Source of the DNA: an uncultured Coriobacteriia bacterium | GTDB lineage: Bacteria; Actinomycetota; Coriobacteriia; Coriobacteriales; QAMH01 | NCBI GenBank assembly: GCA_902478425.1 | Contig: CABSKV010000012.1 | Span: forward strand, 1 to 24,511 | Direction of reading: 5' to 3' | Length of the DNA: 24,511 nt | Part shown: one piece after another, positions 1-7,976 of the stretch | Layout of the letters: every line of letters starts with the position of its first letter | Numbering within the stretch: position 1 is the first letter of the stretch | Notes under the pieces: model-generated | Database searches by the model: none | Seen by the model: only the letters and a program-made list of their open reading frames with translations | Told to the model about the DNA's origin: nothing | Made by a program: the position numbers and the translations under genes

Positions 1-1328
1 GCGTGGACGCGACCACCTGCGAGGAGTACTCCGCCATCGCCGCCGCCCTCATCGCCGAGCTCGCGGGTGGCACCGTCTGCCTCGAGGTTGTCGACGAGTA
101 TCCCATCAAGGCCGAAGAGCATAAGCTCACGCTGCGCCCCGACCGCCTGCGCGCGCACATCGGAGCCGACATCACCGACGAGGAGCAGTTCCGCATCCTC
201 ACCGATCTGGGTTGCGACGTCGAGGGCAAGCCCGGCGACAAGCAGGTCGAGGTCATCGCCCCGACCTTCCGCCCCGACCTCGTTCGCGAGATCGACCTCT
301 ACGAGGAGGTCCTGCGCATCTACGGCATGGACCGCATTCCCTCGACGCTTCCGGGCGGCGCCCATGCCGGTGGTCGCACCCTCGACCAGCAGCGCATCGA
401 GCTCATGAGCCAGACGCTGCGCGCATGCGGCATGAACGAGACGATGACCTATTCGCTCGTGCCGGCCGACGACATGCAGATCGCGCGCATGCCCGAGGAG
501 GGACGTGGCGAGGCCGTCGAGCTCATCAATCCGATGAGCGGCGAGCAATCCGTCTTGCGTCGCAGCATCATCCCCGGCCTGCTGCGCAGCGTCGCCTACA
601 ACCAGAGCCGTGGCGTCTTCGACGTGCAGCTCTTCGAGCGCGGCGTGGCCTTCGGAGCGGCCGAGGGACGCAAGTCCCCCAAGGAGCGCACGCTGCTTGC
701 CGGCGTGCTTGCCGGTTCGTTCACGCTTCCCGGCTGGAACCAGGCGGCCAACCCCATCGACTTCTTCGATGCCAAGGGCATCGTCGAGAACCTCATGCGC
801 GAGCTCTGCGTGCAAAAGCTCCAGTTCAAGGCCCTCGATGCCGATGAGGCACCGTGGCTGACGCCGGGTCGTGCCGCAAGCGTCATCGCCGGCGGACGCG
901 TCTTGGGCTGGGTCGGCGAGATTCACCCACTCGTGTGCCAGGGCTTTGACGTGGAGGGCACCGTTGCCGCGTTCGAGTTCGACGTGCACCAGCTGCTCGG
1001 CGTGACCGGCGACATGCGCCCGTACGTGGACGTGCCCGTCTATCCGGGCATCGAGGTCGACCTCGCCATCGTCGTCGACGAGGACGTGACGGCCGAGCGC
1101 ATCGAGCAGTGCATCACGAGCGCCGGCAAGAAGGGTCCTTTCGAAAGCGTGCGTCTCTTCGATGTGTACCGCGATGACGAGCGCGTGGGCGCGGGCAAGA
1201 AGTCCATGGCGTTCAGGATCACCTATCGTGCGAGTGACCGCACGCTCACGAGCGAGGAAGTCGAGAAGGCCCACGAGCGCATCGTCGCCAAGGTCATGAA
1301 GGCAACGGGCGGCGAAGTCCGCAGCTAG
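1..1328 (+). CDS. pheT: Phenylalanine--tRNA ligase beta subunit, 3' part (N-terminus outside window)
   Basis: This is the C-terminal ~441 residues of the beta chain of the alpha2beta2 phenylalanyl-tRNA synthetase, which charges tRNA-Phe in the cytoplasm. The reading frame is open to the left edge (codons begin at base 3), and the family is usually near 800 residues, so roughly the first 350 lie outside the window. Visible parts are a B5-like domain (about residues 40-110), the beta-chain catalytic-like core containing FERGVAF, and a C-terminal ferredoxin-fold anticodon-binding domain starting near YPGIEVDLAIVVDE and including the segment SVRLFDVYRDD. The catalytic subunit gene pheS is normally just upstream and is not seen. 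The gene ends in TAG, overlapping the stop codon of the convergent hypD by four bases, with no terminator between them. Identification is firm; only the start is unknown. Confidence 0.96.
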   Translation, partial: VDATTCEEYSAIAAALIAELAGGTVCLEVVDEYPIKAEEHKLTLRPDRLRAHIGADITDEEQFRILTDLGCDVEGKPGDKQVEVIAPTFRPDLVREIDLYEEVLRIYGMDRIPSTLPGGAHAGGRTLDQQRIELMSQTLRACGMNETMTYSLVPADDMQIARMPEEGRGEAVELINPMSGEQSVLRRSIIPGLLRSVAYNQSRGVFDVQLFERGVAFGAAEGRKSPKERTLLAGVLAGSFTLPGWNQAANPIDFFDAKGIVENLMRELCVQKLQFKALDADEAPWLTPGRAASVIAGGRVLGWVGEIHPLVCQGFDVEGTVAAFEFDVHQLLGVTGDMRPYVDVPVYPGIEVDLAIVVDEDVTAERIEQCITSAGKKGPFESVRLFDVYRDDERVGAGKKSMAFRITYRASDRTLTSEEVEKAHERIVAKVMKATGGEVRS

Positions 1329-2428
1329 CGCAGGTATTTATAGAAGGCCGCGCACGAGCCTTCGCTCGAGACCATGCACGGGCCGATGGGGTGCTCCGGG
1401 CTGCATGCCGTGGCGAAGAGCGGGCATTCGCTCGGGTCCATGACGCCGCGCAGCACATCGCCGCAGCGGCAGCCCTTCGGCTCGACGGTCGGCTCGACTA
1501 CGGGCGCGAACTTCGCGAGCGCATCGAAGGCCGCGTACTCGTCGCGCAGCTTGTAACCGGAATCGCCGATGAGGCCCAGTCCGCGCCATGTGGCGTCGCA
1601 GGGCTCGAACGCCTCGGCGATGGTTGCCTGGGCATCGACGTTTCCCTCGTCTTGCACGCCGCGCCGGTAATCGTTGACGATGTCGGCCTCGCCGCGCGCG
1701 AGCATGCGCAGCAGGATTGCGATGCCGCTGAGCAGGTCGATCGGCTCGAATCCCATGATGCAGCCGGGGATGCCGTACGTATCTGCCAAGAACTCGTAGG
1801 GCGTGCGCCCGATGATCGTCGAGACATGTCCCGGCAAGATGAGCGCGTCGATTGCCACCTCGGGGTCGTTGACGAGCGCTTCGAGGGTGTGGGGTACGGT
1901 CTTGTGCGCGGCGAACACGCTGAAGTTCTCGACGCCGGCGAGCTTGGCGCGCTTGATGGTCGAGGCAATGAGCGGGGTGGTGGTCTCGAAGCCCACGCCT
2001 ACGAAGATGACCTCGCGGTCGGGGTTTTCCTGCGCGCAACGCAGGCCATCGAGCGGCGAGTAGACGATGCGTATGTCGCGCCCCGCGGCCTTTTCCTCGT
2101 TGAGCGAGGAGGTCGAACCGGGCACGCGCGTCATGTCGCCGAAGGTCGTGATGATGACGTCATCGAGACGCGAGAGCGCGATGACGGTGTCGATGTCCTC
2201 GTTGGCCGTGACGCAGACGGGGCAGCCCGGCCCACTCACGAGCTTGATGCCATCGGGAAGGATGCTGCGAATGCCCGCACGTGCGAGCGCGACCGTATGC
2301 GTACCGCAGACTTCCATGAGCCTGATCTGCCCACCACGGCGCTCGAGTGCTGCCGGGGCGATTTCCTCGATGACGCCTATGAGCTCCTGGCCGAGCTTAG
2401 GGTCGCGAAATCCGGAGAGGTCGAGCAT
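1325..2428 (-). CDS. hypD: [NiFe]-hydrogenase maturation factor HypD
   Basis: HypD is the iron-sulfur scaffold on which, with HypC, the Fe(CN)2CO group of [NiFe] hydrogenases is assembled in the cytoplasm. The 367-residue product has the usual length. Hallmarks are the CGTHT motif near residue 41, GPGCPVC near residues 66-72 (the cysteines implicated in iron binding and redox), GFETTTP near the middle, and a C-terminal cysteine cluster (CRCGDVLRG, ECPLF, GPCMVSSEGSC) that holds a [4Fe-4S] cluster. Its ATG shares one base with the hypC stop (TGATG), so translation is probably coupled. It is the last gene of hypF-hypC-hypD, and its stop overlaps the pheT stop head-on. No hydrogenase structural gene or hypA, hypB or hypE is in the window, so those must lie elsewhere. 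Confidence 0.97.
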   Translation of the reverse strand: MLDLSGFRDPKLGQELIGVIEEIAPAALERRGGQIRLMEVCGTHTVALARAGIRSILPDGIKLVSGPGCPVCVTANEDIDTVIALSRLDDVIITTFGDMTRVPGSTSSLNEEKAAGRDIRIVYSPLDGLRCAQENPDREVIFVGVGFETTTPLIASTIKRAKLAGVENFSVFAAHKTVPHTLEALVNDPEVAIDALILPGHVSTIIGRTPYEFLADTYGIPGCIMGFEPIDLLSGIAILLRMLARGEADIVNDYRRGVQDEGNVDAQATIAEAFEPCDATWRGLGLIGDSGYKLRDEYAAFDALAKFAPVVEPTVEPKGCRCGDVLRGVMDPSECPLFATACSPEHPIGPCMVSSEGSCAAFYKYLR

Positions 2429-2688
2429 CAGGCGACACCTTCGCCCATGCCGGGATGATCCTCGTCGATGAGCTCGGGGAACTGCCTGATGAGTTCGAGC
2501 GTCTCGTTAGCGAACTGCTCGTCGATGATCTCGATGCCGTAGCCGGCATGCACGAGCACCCAATCGCTCACCTTGACCTTGGGAACGAGGTCGAGCGCCA
2601 CCTCGCGCGTGACGCCCATGATGTCGACGGTGCCCATCATGAGCTTCTCGTCGAGCTCCTTGACCTGGGCGGGTATTGCCAAGCACAT
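2428..2688 (-). CDS. hypC: [NiFe]-hydrogenase maturation chaperone HypC/HybG family
   Basis: HypC is a small chaperone that binds HypD during Fe(CN)2CO assembly and carries the group to the hydrogenase large-subunit precursor. The product is 86 residues and begins MCLAIPAQV; the invariant Cys2 exposed after removal of Met1 is the functional residue. A longer frame is open upstream, but the start at 2688 is decided by this motif and by a GGAGGA ribosome-binding site at 2695-2700, which lies inside the last codons of hypF. Only two bases separate the hypF stop from this ATG. The central VTREVALDLVPKVKVSDWVLVHAGYGIEII is typical of the beta-barrel fold. Translation is likely coupled to hypF upstream and hypD downstream. 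Confidence 0.96.
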   Translation of the reverse strand: MCLAIPAQVKELDEKLMMGTVDIMGVTREVALDLVPKVKVSDWVLVHAGYGIEIIDEQFANETLELIRQFPELIDEDHPGMGEGVA

Positions 2689-2690
2689 GT

Positions 2691-4961
2691 CTATTCCTCC
2701 AAACGCGTACGAGCGACGATCGCCTGCCCGTACGAGATGCATCCGTCATTGGGCGGAAGCTCACGGTTGACGTGAACCTCGAAGCCCAGATCGCGCAGGC
2801 GCTCGCGAAGCCGGGAGGAGAGGATGCGATTGACCATGCATCCGCCGCTCAAGGCGACGTCCTCGATTCCCGTCTCGCCGCGCGCCCGCAGTGCTTGCTC
2901 GATGATAGCGTCTGCGAGACCTTCGTGAAACGCCCGTGCCGTGAGTGGGTGGATGTCCGAGTCCTCGCGCCAGGCAGCCGCTTCGAGCAGACACGCCGCC
3001 TCGCCGTCGTAGCCAGGATGTGCGCAGATGCCCAGAAGGGCGCTTACGCCGTCGAAGAGGCGCCCGGCAGACGAGCAGACAGGGGTGTTGATGCCCTTGT
3101 CGATCATCTGGTCGAGCAGCGTGCGGTTCTCGAGGCGCTCAAGGAAGCTCGCGAATTGCGGATTGTCGAGCGAGAACTGTCCGAAGAACGCATCGTCAAG
3201 CTCGCCGTATGCCTTGAGCAGCGCGTATGCGGTGCGCTCGGGGTTGAGGATGGCGGCAGCCCCTCCGGGAAGCGCGAAGCTCGGCAGATGCCAGAAGCGT
3301 TCGAACCCGCCACGCGTGGCGATGAGGACCTCGCCACCCCAGATCGTGCCGTCCGTGCCATATCCCGTTCCGTCGAGTGCGATGCCGATGACAGGGCCCT
3401 GCAGCTCGTCTTCGCCGAGCACCGAGGCGATGTGCGCATGATGATGCTGCACTTCGATGAGCGGCAGCCCGTGCTCGCGTGCGTATGCGCGCGCCCACTT
3501 GCTCGCGAGATATTCGGGATGCATGTCGCAGGCGATGGCTTGCGCTTGCGTGTCGAAGAGCCGCTCGTAGCGCTCGCGTGCCTCTTCCCATGCGCGCATG
3601 GCGCCCAGATGCTCGAGGTCGCCAAGATGCTGCGAGACATGGGCACGCTCGCCGTCGAGCAAGGTGAAGGTGGCCTTCTGCTCGGGACCGGCGGCAAAGA
3701 TGGCGGGGCCATCGTCTCGCTTCACGAGCAGGGGCATGGGCGCGTATCCACGGGCACGGCGTATCATCTGCGCCGCGCCATCGGCATCGATGCGCGCGAC
3801 GGAGTCATCGTAGCGCGCGACGATGGCGCGGTTGTTGCCGAGGAAGGCATCGGCGATGTGCCCGAGTGCATCGAATGCATCGTAATCGCTTGCCACGATG
3901 GGCTCCCCGCTGCGATTGCCGCTCGTCATCACGAGGGGAGTGTCGAGCTCGTGCATGAGCAGGTGTTGCAGGGGAGTCGCCGGAAGCATGAGGCCGATCT
4001 CAGGCAGATCCCCCGCGACGTTTGCGGCGACGGGGGAGTCTGCCGTGCGCTCGAGCAGCACGATGGGGCGCATCGGGCTTTCGAGCAGGACGGCCTCGTC
4101 GTCAGACACGCGGGCAAACGTACGTGCCATGGCAATGTCGCGCACCATGACGGCAAGCGGCCTACTCGGACGATGCTTGCGCGTGCGCAGGCGTGCGACG
4201 GCCGCCTCGTTGCATGCGTCGCATGCCAGGTGCCAGCCGCCCAGTCCCTTGATCGCAAGCACATCGCCTGCACGCAAACGCTCGCAGGCCTGCGCGATGA
4301 GCGCGTCGGATTCCTCGCGCGTAAGATGCCGCTTCTCGAGAACCAGCGTCCCCTCGTCGTCGAACGCGCCTTCCGAGACGGTTTCTGCGTCCACGAAGAA
4401 GAGCCGCGGCCCGCACGCGAAGCAGGCATCGGGCTGGGCGTGATAGCGGCGATCTGCCACATCGGCATATTCCGCGGCACATTGAGGGCACATCTCGAAA
4501 GCGCGCATCGAGGTCACAGGGCGGTCATAGGGTAGCTCTTCGATGATGGTGAAGCGCGGGCCGCAGTTCGTGCAGTTGATGAACGGGTAGTGGTAGCGGC
4601 GGTCGTTCGGGTCGAAGAGCTCGTCTACGCAGGCATCGCAGGTGGCAAGGTCAGGGCTCACGAGCGTGCTCGCATGCTCGTCATGTGCCGATGCCCGAAT
4701 GGCGAAGCCATCAAGTTCTTCGCATGAACCTGGCCGCGACAGGCAACTCAGGATGTGGGCGGCTACAGGTGCGTCCTCGACAAGCGCGTCTTCGAACGCA
4801 TCTAGTACGGTCACATCTTCGTGCTGCACCTGGATCTCGACGCCGTGGGTGTCGTTGAGCACCCACCCCGTGCAGCCGAGCATGCGCGCGCAACGCACGA
4901 CATGGGGCCTGAAGCCCACGCCTTGCACGATGCCGTTGAGATGTATCCTGCGCGCCTGCAT
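2691..4961 (-). CDS. hypF: Carbamoyltransferase HypF, [NiFe]-hydrogenase maturation
   Basis: HypF uses carbamoyl phosphate and ATP to carbamoylate the C-terminal cysteine of HypE, the source of the cyanide ligands of [NiFe] hydrogenases. The 756-residue product has the full multidomain layout: an N-terminal acylphosphatase domain (GIVQGVGFRPHVVR, residues ~10-24); two zinc fingers (CDAC...CTNC and CPQC...CFAC, about residues 108-190); a YrdC-like nucleotide-binding domain (IKGLGGWHLACDA, then KHRPSRPLAVMVRD); and a Kae1-like C-terminal domain with the metal-binding HHHAH motif and the segment LSGGCMVNRIL. The ATG at 4961 follows a GGAAAGGCGG ribosome-binding region. It is the first gene of the hyp operon and is transcribed away from the ABC/menaquinone unit. 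Nothing appears broken or missing. Confidence 0.97.
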   Translation of the reverse strand: MQARRIHLNGIVQGVGFRPHVVRCARMLGCTGWVLNDTHGVEIQVQHEDVTVLDAFEDALVEDAPVAAHILSCLSRPGSCEELDGFAIRASAHDEHASTLVSPDLATCDACVDELFDPNDRRYHYPFINCTNCGPRFTIIEELPYDRPVTSMRAFEMCPQCAAEYADVADRRYHAQPDACFACGPRLFFVDAETVSEGAFDDEGTLVLEKRHLTREESDALIAQACERLRAGDVLAIKGLGGWHLACDACNEAAVARLRTRKHRPSRPLAVMVRDIAMARTFARVSDDEAVLLESPMRPIVLLERTADSPVAANVAGDLPEIGLMLPATPLQHLLMHELDTPLVMTSGNRSGEPIVASDYDAFDALGHIADAFLGNNRAIVARYDDSVARIDADGAAQMIRRARGYAPMPLLVKRDDGPAIFAAGPEQKATFTLLDGERAHVSQHLGDLEHLGAMRAWEEARERYERLFDTQAQAIACDMHPEYLASKWARAYAREHGLPLIEVQHHHAHIASVLGEDELQGPVIGIALDGTGYGTDGTIWGGEVLIATRGGFERFWHLPSFALPGGAAAILNPERTAYALLKAYGELDDAFFGQFSLDNPQFASFLERLENRTLLDQMIDKGINTPVCSSAGRLFDGVSALLGICAHPGYDGEAACLLEAAAWREDSDIHPLTARAFHEGLADAIIEQALRARGETGIEDVALSGGCMVNRILSSRLRERLRDLGFEVHVNRELPPNDGCISYGQAIVARTRLEE

Positions 4962-4982
4962 GTACCGCCTTTCCGTGTAGCG

Positions 4983-4988
4983 AGTGTA
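4983..4988 (-). promoter_or_regulatory. Possible -10 element of the hypFCD promoter
   Basis: On the minus strand the sequence TGATACACT lies about 22 bases before the hypF start. It offers a TACACT -10 hexamer with an extended TGn element. The best -35 candidate, TTGGCA, is 20 bases upstream, longer than ideal, so recognition would rest on the extended -10. This is a hand match and the start point is unmapped. Confidence 0.35.
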
Positions 4989-5070
4989 TCACGCGCGATG
5001 CCGCGAGATGCCAACCGTCCCGTAACGTCAGCCGGAGCGCACATGCGTGCGGCCAGCTGCGTGAAACATG

Positions 5071-5099
5071 TTGAAGCGCCCGGCCAATCGCCCTATCCT
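5071..5099 (+). promoter_or_regulatory. Likely sigma-70-type promoter of the ABC/menaquinone operon
   Basis: TTGAAG at 5071-5076 and TATCCT at 5094-5099 are separated by exactly 17 bases, putting a start site near 5106, about 30 bases before the lipoprotein gene. It is the only convincing promoter match before the five-gene unit and lies back to back with the hyp promoter region. No clear operator palindrome is seen beside it. Confidence 0.5.
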
Positions 5100-5136
5100 A
5101 TCGGGGTATTGAGTTCACGTACGAGGTGGCCACATC

Positions 5137-6135
5137 ATGAAATCTGCACTGACACGACGTTTCCTTCCGATGCTCTGCTCCGTTCTCGCGCTTGTCGCGG
5201 TTCTTGCGCTCGGCGCGTGCTCCGCGCAGCAGCCAGCCGGCTCCATCCGCATCGGCACCATGCCGACCGAGGACATCCTGCCCATGTGGGTTGCCGAGGA
5301 AGAGGGTCTTTTCGAGAACGCGGGCGTCGATGCCGAGATAGTCGTCTTCGATTCCGCCCAGGGCCTTTCGGCGGCGCTGACGGCTGGCGAGGTCGACATC
5401 GCGATGACCGACCCCATGCGCGCGGTCAAGCTCTGCGAGTCCGGCACCGACCTCTCACTTGAGTGGATCACGCTCGGAGCGACACCCGAGCAGGGGCGCT
5501 TTGGCGTGCTGACGAGTGCCGATAGCGGCATCACCTCGCTTGCCGATCTCGCGAACGGTACCAAGGGCGTGGGGCTTGCCGCCAATACGGTGCCCGAATA
5601 CGTCTTCGACAAGCTCTGCGAGCAGGCTAACATCGACCCTGCGAGCATCCCGGTGAGCGAGGTCGCGAGCCTGCCCGATCGCTACGGTCTTGCTGCTGCC
5701 GGCCAGCTCGATGCTGCCGCGCTTCCCGCGTCCATGCTCGCGCTCGGCCAGGCATCGGGCATGGTGCTACTTGCCGATGACACGACGGGCGAGAACGTCT
5801 CGCAATCGGTCATGGTCGTACGCGATGCCTATAACACGGGTGAGGGTGCCAAGACCCTAGCTGCCGTGCGCGAGGTGTGGGATGAGGCGGCAAGCCAGAT
5901 TAACGCCGATCCCGAGAAGTACCGCATGCTGCTCGTCGAGAAGGCAAACCTCAACGAGCAGGTTGCCTCAAGCTACGTCATCTGCGAGTACCCGATGGCG
6001 CGCACCGCCCAGGGCGAGCCCGCCTATCCTCCTGCCGAGCTCATCGAGCCGGTGCTTTCGTGGATGAGCGCCAAGGGCTACGTCACCAAGAACGTGAGTT
6101 ACGACGAGTCAAACGGCTCGTTTGTCATCTCGTAG
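5137..6135 (+). CDS. ABC transporter substrate-binding lipoprotein, NMT1/THI5-like (SsuA/TauA type)
   Basis: This 332-residue protein is a predicted extracytoplasmic substrate-binding lipoprotein. It has a positively charged N-terminus, a hydrophobic stretch and a lipobox LGAC with the lipidated Cys at residue 28. The mature part begins SIRIGTMPTEDILPMWVAEE, the start typical of the NMT1/THI5 and SsuA/TauA periplasmic-binding fold, followed by the GEVDIAMTDP hinge region and a segment GITSLADLANGTKGVGLA. A GAGGTG ribosome-binding site at 5123-5128 supports the ATG at 5137. It is the first gene of a unit that also holds a prenyltransferase, a methyltransferase and the matching ATPase and permease. 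The family binds sulfonates, nitrate, thiamine precursors and other small molecules, so sequence alone does not give the ligand. From context I infer a menaquinone-ring precursor; a pyrimidine precursor of thiamine is the main alternative. Confidence 0.9.
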   Translation: MKSALTRRFLPMLCSVLALVAVLALGACSAQQPAGSIRIGTMPTEDILPMWVAEEEGLFENAGVDAEIVVFDSAQGLSAALTAGEVDIAMTDPMRAVKLCESGTDLSLEWITLGATPEQGRFGVLTSADSGITSLADLANGTKGVGLAANTVPEYVFDKLCEQANIDPASIPVSEVASLPDRYGLAAAGQLDAAALPASMLALGQASGMVLLADDTTGENVSQSVMVVRDAYNTGEGAKTLAAVREVWDEAASQINADPEKYRMLLVEKANLNEQVASSYVICEYPMARTAQGEPAYPPAELIEPVLSWMSAKGYVTKNVSYDESNGSFVIS

Positions 6136-6153
6136 GCAATCGCGACGCAAACG

Positions 6154-7131
6154 ATGGCAGCCCCTGCACAGACGACGAGCTACGAGCCCCTCACACCGCT
6201 CATGTGCGTGCGTCTCGCCGCGCCGCATACCTGGCCCGGCCCCTCAGTGCTCACGACGGTCTTCGGCGGTGTCTATGCCATCGCTTGCGGCTATGACTTC
6301 TCGCCGTTCATCTGGTGTCTGTTGCTTGCGGTCGCCGTCTTCGCGCAATCCGCGGTCAACACCCTGAACGATTGGGCCGACTATCGCGCCGGCACGGACA
6401 CGGTCGAGAACTCCGATGATCCCACCGATGCCGTACTCGTCTACAGCAACCCCAACCCGCGTTCCGTGCTCATACTCGGCCTTGCGTACATGGCAGTCGC
6501 GCTTGTTTGCGGGATCATCTGCGTGCTGTGGTCGGGAAGCGCGATTCCGCTCATCATCGGTGCTGTCGGCGCGCTGTTCATCGTATGCTATTCGAGTGGC
6601 AAGCTGCCTATCTCGTATTTTCCGCTTGGCGAGCTCGTGAGCGGTGTGGTCATGGGCGCGCTCATTCCGGCGGCCGACATCTGCATCTTCGCCGCGCACG
6701 CATATCCGGATGCCGGCCTCTTCGGCATGCCCTGGCCTGTGGATTGGCTGCGTCTCGTCTCGTGCCTCGCGCCCTTCGTCATCGGCATCGGCATGGTCAT
6801 GGCAACGCAGAACAACTGCGATATCGAGCGCGACATTCCCGTCGGACGAAAGACGCTTCCCGTCGTGCTCGGCCGCTCGCGCAGCGTCATCGTCTATCGC
6901 GTCTTCGTCGTGCTCTGGATTGCCATCGTGCTGCACTGTGCGTTCTGGTACTTCAACGCCGGCTTCTGGGCCGCGTGCGTGACCTTGGTGTTTGGCATCG
7001 GGGCTGTGCGCTTCCTGCTCACCACGCCGCTTACGCACGAAGTCCGCGGTCCGTCCATGGGCGCGGTCATGAAGGCAAACCTCTTCTTCAACGGCGCGCT
7101 CGTCCTCGCCGCGATGGTGTCGCTCATCTAG
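6154..7131 (+). CDS. menA: UbiA-family prenyltransferase, MenA-like (menaquinone biosynthesis)
   Basis: This membrane protein of 325 residues probably attaches the polyprenyl tail to the naphthoquinone ring precursor (1,4-dihydroxy-2-naphthoate in the classical pathway). Both aspartate-rich motifs of the UbiA superfamily are visible: NDWADYRAGTD (N72, D76, D82), which binds prenyl diphosphate through Mg2+, and DIERDIPVGRKTLPV (D223, D227). Several hydrophobic segments between and after the motifs fit the multi-helix bundle of the family. It starts 18 bases after the lipoprotein gene with only a weak ribosome-binding site, so the exact start is less certain. The next gene is a MenG-type methyltransferase, which would act on its product. 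The aromatic acceptor cannot be read from sequence; an MqnP-type role in the futalosine pathway is also possible. Confidence 0.85.
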   Translation: MAAPAQTTSYEPLTPLMCVRLAAPHTWPGPSVLTTVFGGVYAIACGYDFSPFIWCLLLAVAVFAQSAVNTLNDWADYRAGTDTVENSDDPTDAVLVYSNPNPRSVLILGLAYMAVALVCGIICVLWSGSAIPLIIGAVGALFIVCYSSGKLPISYFPLGELVSGVVMGALIPAADICIFAAHAYPDAGLFGMPWPVDWLRLVSCLAPFVIGIGMVMATQNNCDIERDIPVGRKTLPVVLGRSRSVIVYRVFVVLWIAIVLHCAFWYFNAGFWAACVTLVFGIGAVRFLLTTPLTHEVRGPSMGAVMKANLFFNGALVLAAMVSLI

Positions 7132-7196
7132 CGCAGCATCCGTCACTTTCCAAATCCGCTATCATGGTGCATCGATATTGCGAGGAGGGGAGTGTT

Positions 7197-7976
7197 GTGG
7201 CCAAGGAACACGTGCACGGTGTATTCGAATCGATTGCCGATGGGTACGATGCGGCAAATGACCGCATCAGTCTCGGCATGCATCGCCTCTGGAAGCGCGC
7301 GTTGTGCGACGCCGCGCTCAAGCCCTGCACGAACGCCAAGCGCGCGGGCCTCATCCTCGACGTGTGCTGTGGCACGGGCGACATCACCGCTATGCTCGCC
7401 GAGAAAAACCCCGATGTACTCGTCTGCGGGCTCGATTTCTCCGCGCATATGCTCGATGTCGCGCGCGAGCGCACGAAGGCCCTGCCCAACGTGATGCTCG
7501 TCGAGGGTAATGCCATGGAGCTGCCCTTCGATGACAATACCTTCGACTCTGCCGTCATCAGCTTTGGCCTGCGCAACACGCCCGACTACGAGCAAGTCGT
7601 GAGCGAGATGGTCCGCGTGACGAGGCCTGGCGGCGTCGTTGCCTGCCTCGATGCCTCCGTACCCGAGAGCACCGTCATCCAGCCCTTCTACCAGTTCTAT
7701 TACAAGAACGTCATGACGCTTTTCGGCGGTGGCATCTCGCATCGCAAGGAGTACGACTGGCTCTACGAGAGCACGCAGGAGTTTCTGCGCAAAGACGAGC
7801 TCGTGCGCCTCTTCGAAGACTGTGGTCTTATCTCGGCGTGCGCGCGCCCGTTCATGTTCGGTGCCGCCGCCTTGCATACGGGCGTCAAGCCGCTGTTCAG
7901 CGTACCGCTGACCAGTGCCGTTGCCGATGCCGTGAAGAAGGCTGCCTGCAGCAAGGACGATGCGGCCGATGCATAA
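7197..7976 (+). CDS. menG: Demethylmenaquinone methyltransferase, UbiE/MenG family
   Basis: A cytoplasmic class I SAM-dependent methyltransferase of 259 residues that would carry out the last step of menaquinone synthesis, C-methylation of demethylmenaquinone. It shows the UbiE-type N-terminus (VFESIADGYDAANDRISLGMHRLWK), SAM motif I LDVCCGTGD (residues 54-62), the GLDFSAHML acidic-loop region, and the family signature FGLRNTPDYEQVVSEM. The end FMFGAAALHTGVKP is also typical. I chose the GTG at 7197 because a GAGGGG ribosome-binding site precedes it and the product then begins at the conserved N-terminus; the frame is open further upstream into menA. A 65-base gap separates it from menA. Its last 8 bases overlap the ABC ATPase gene. 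Confidence 0.93.
   Translation: MAKEHVHGVFESIADGYDAANDRISLGMHRLWKRALCDAALKPCTNAKRAGLILDVCCGTGDITAMLAEKNPDVLVCGLDFSAHMLDVARERTKALPNVMLVEGNAMELPFDDNTFDSAVISFGLRNTPDYEQVVSEMVRVTRPGGVVACLDASVPESTVIQPFYQFYYKNVMTLFGGGISHRKEYDWLYESTQEFLRKDELVRLFEDCGLISACARPFMFGAAALHTGVKPLFSVPLTSAVADAVKKAACSKDDAADA

Noticed and set aside
2676..4535. A 619-codon open frame antisense to hypF
   Set aside because: Same shadow effect; hypF on the minus strand has all domains and a proper ribosome-binding site.
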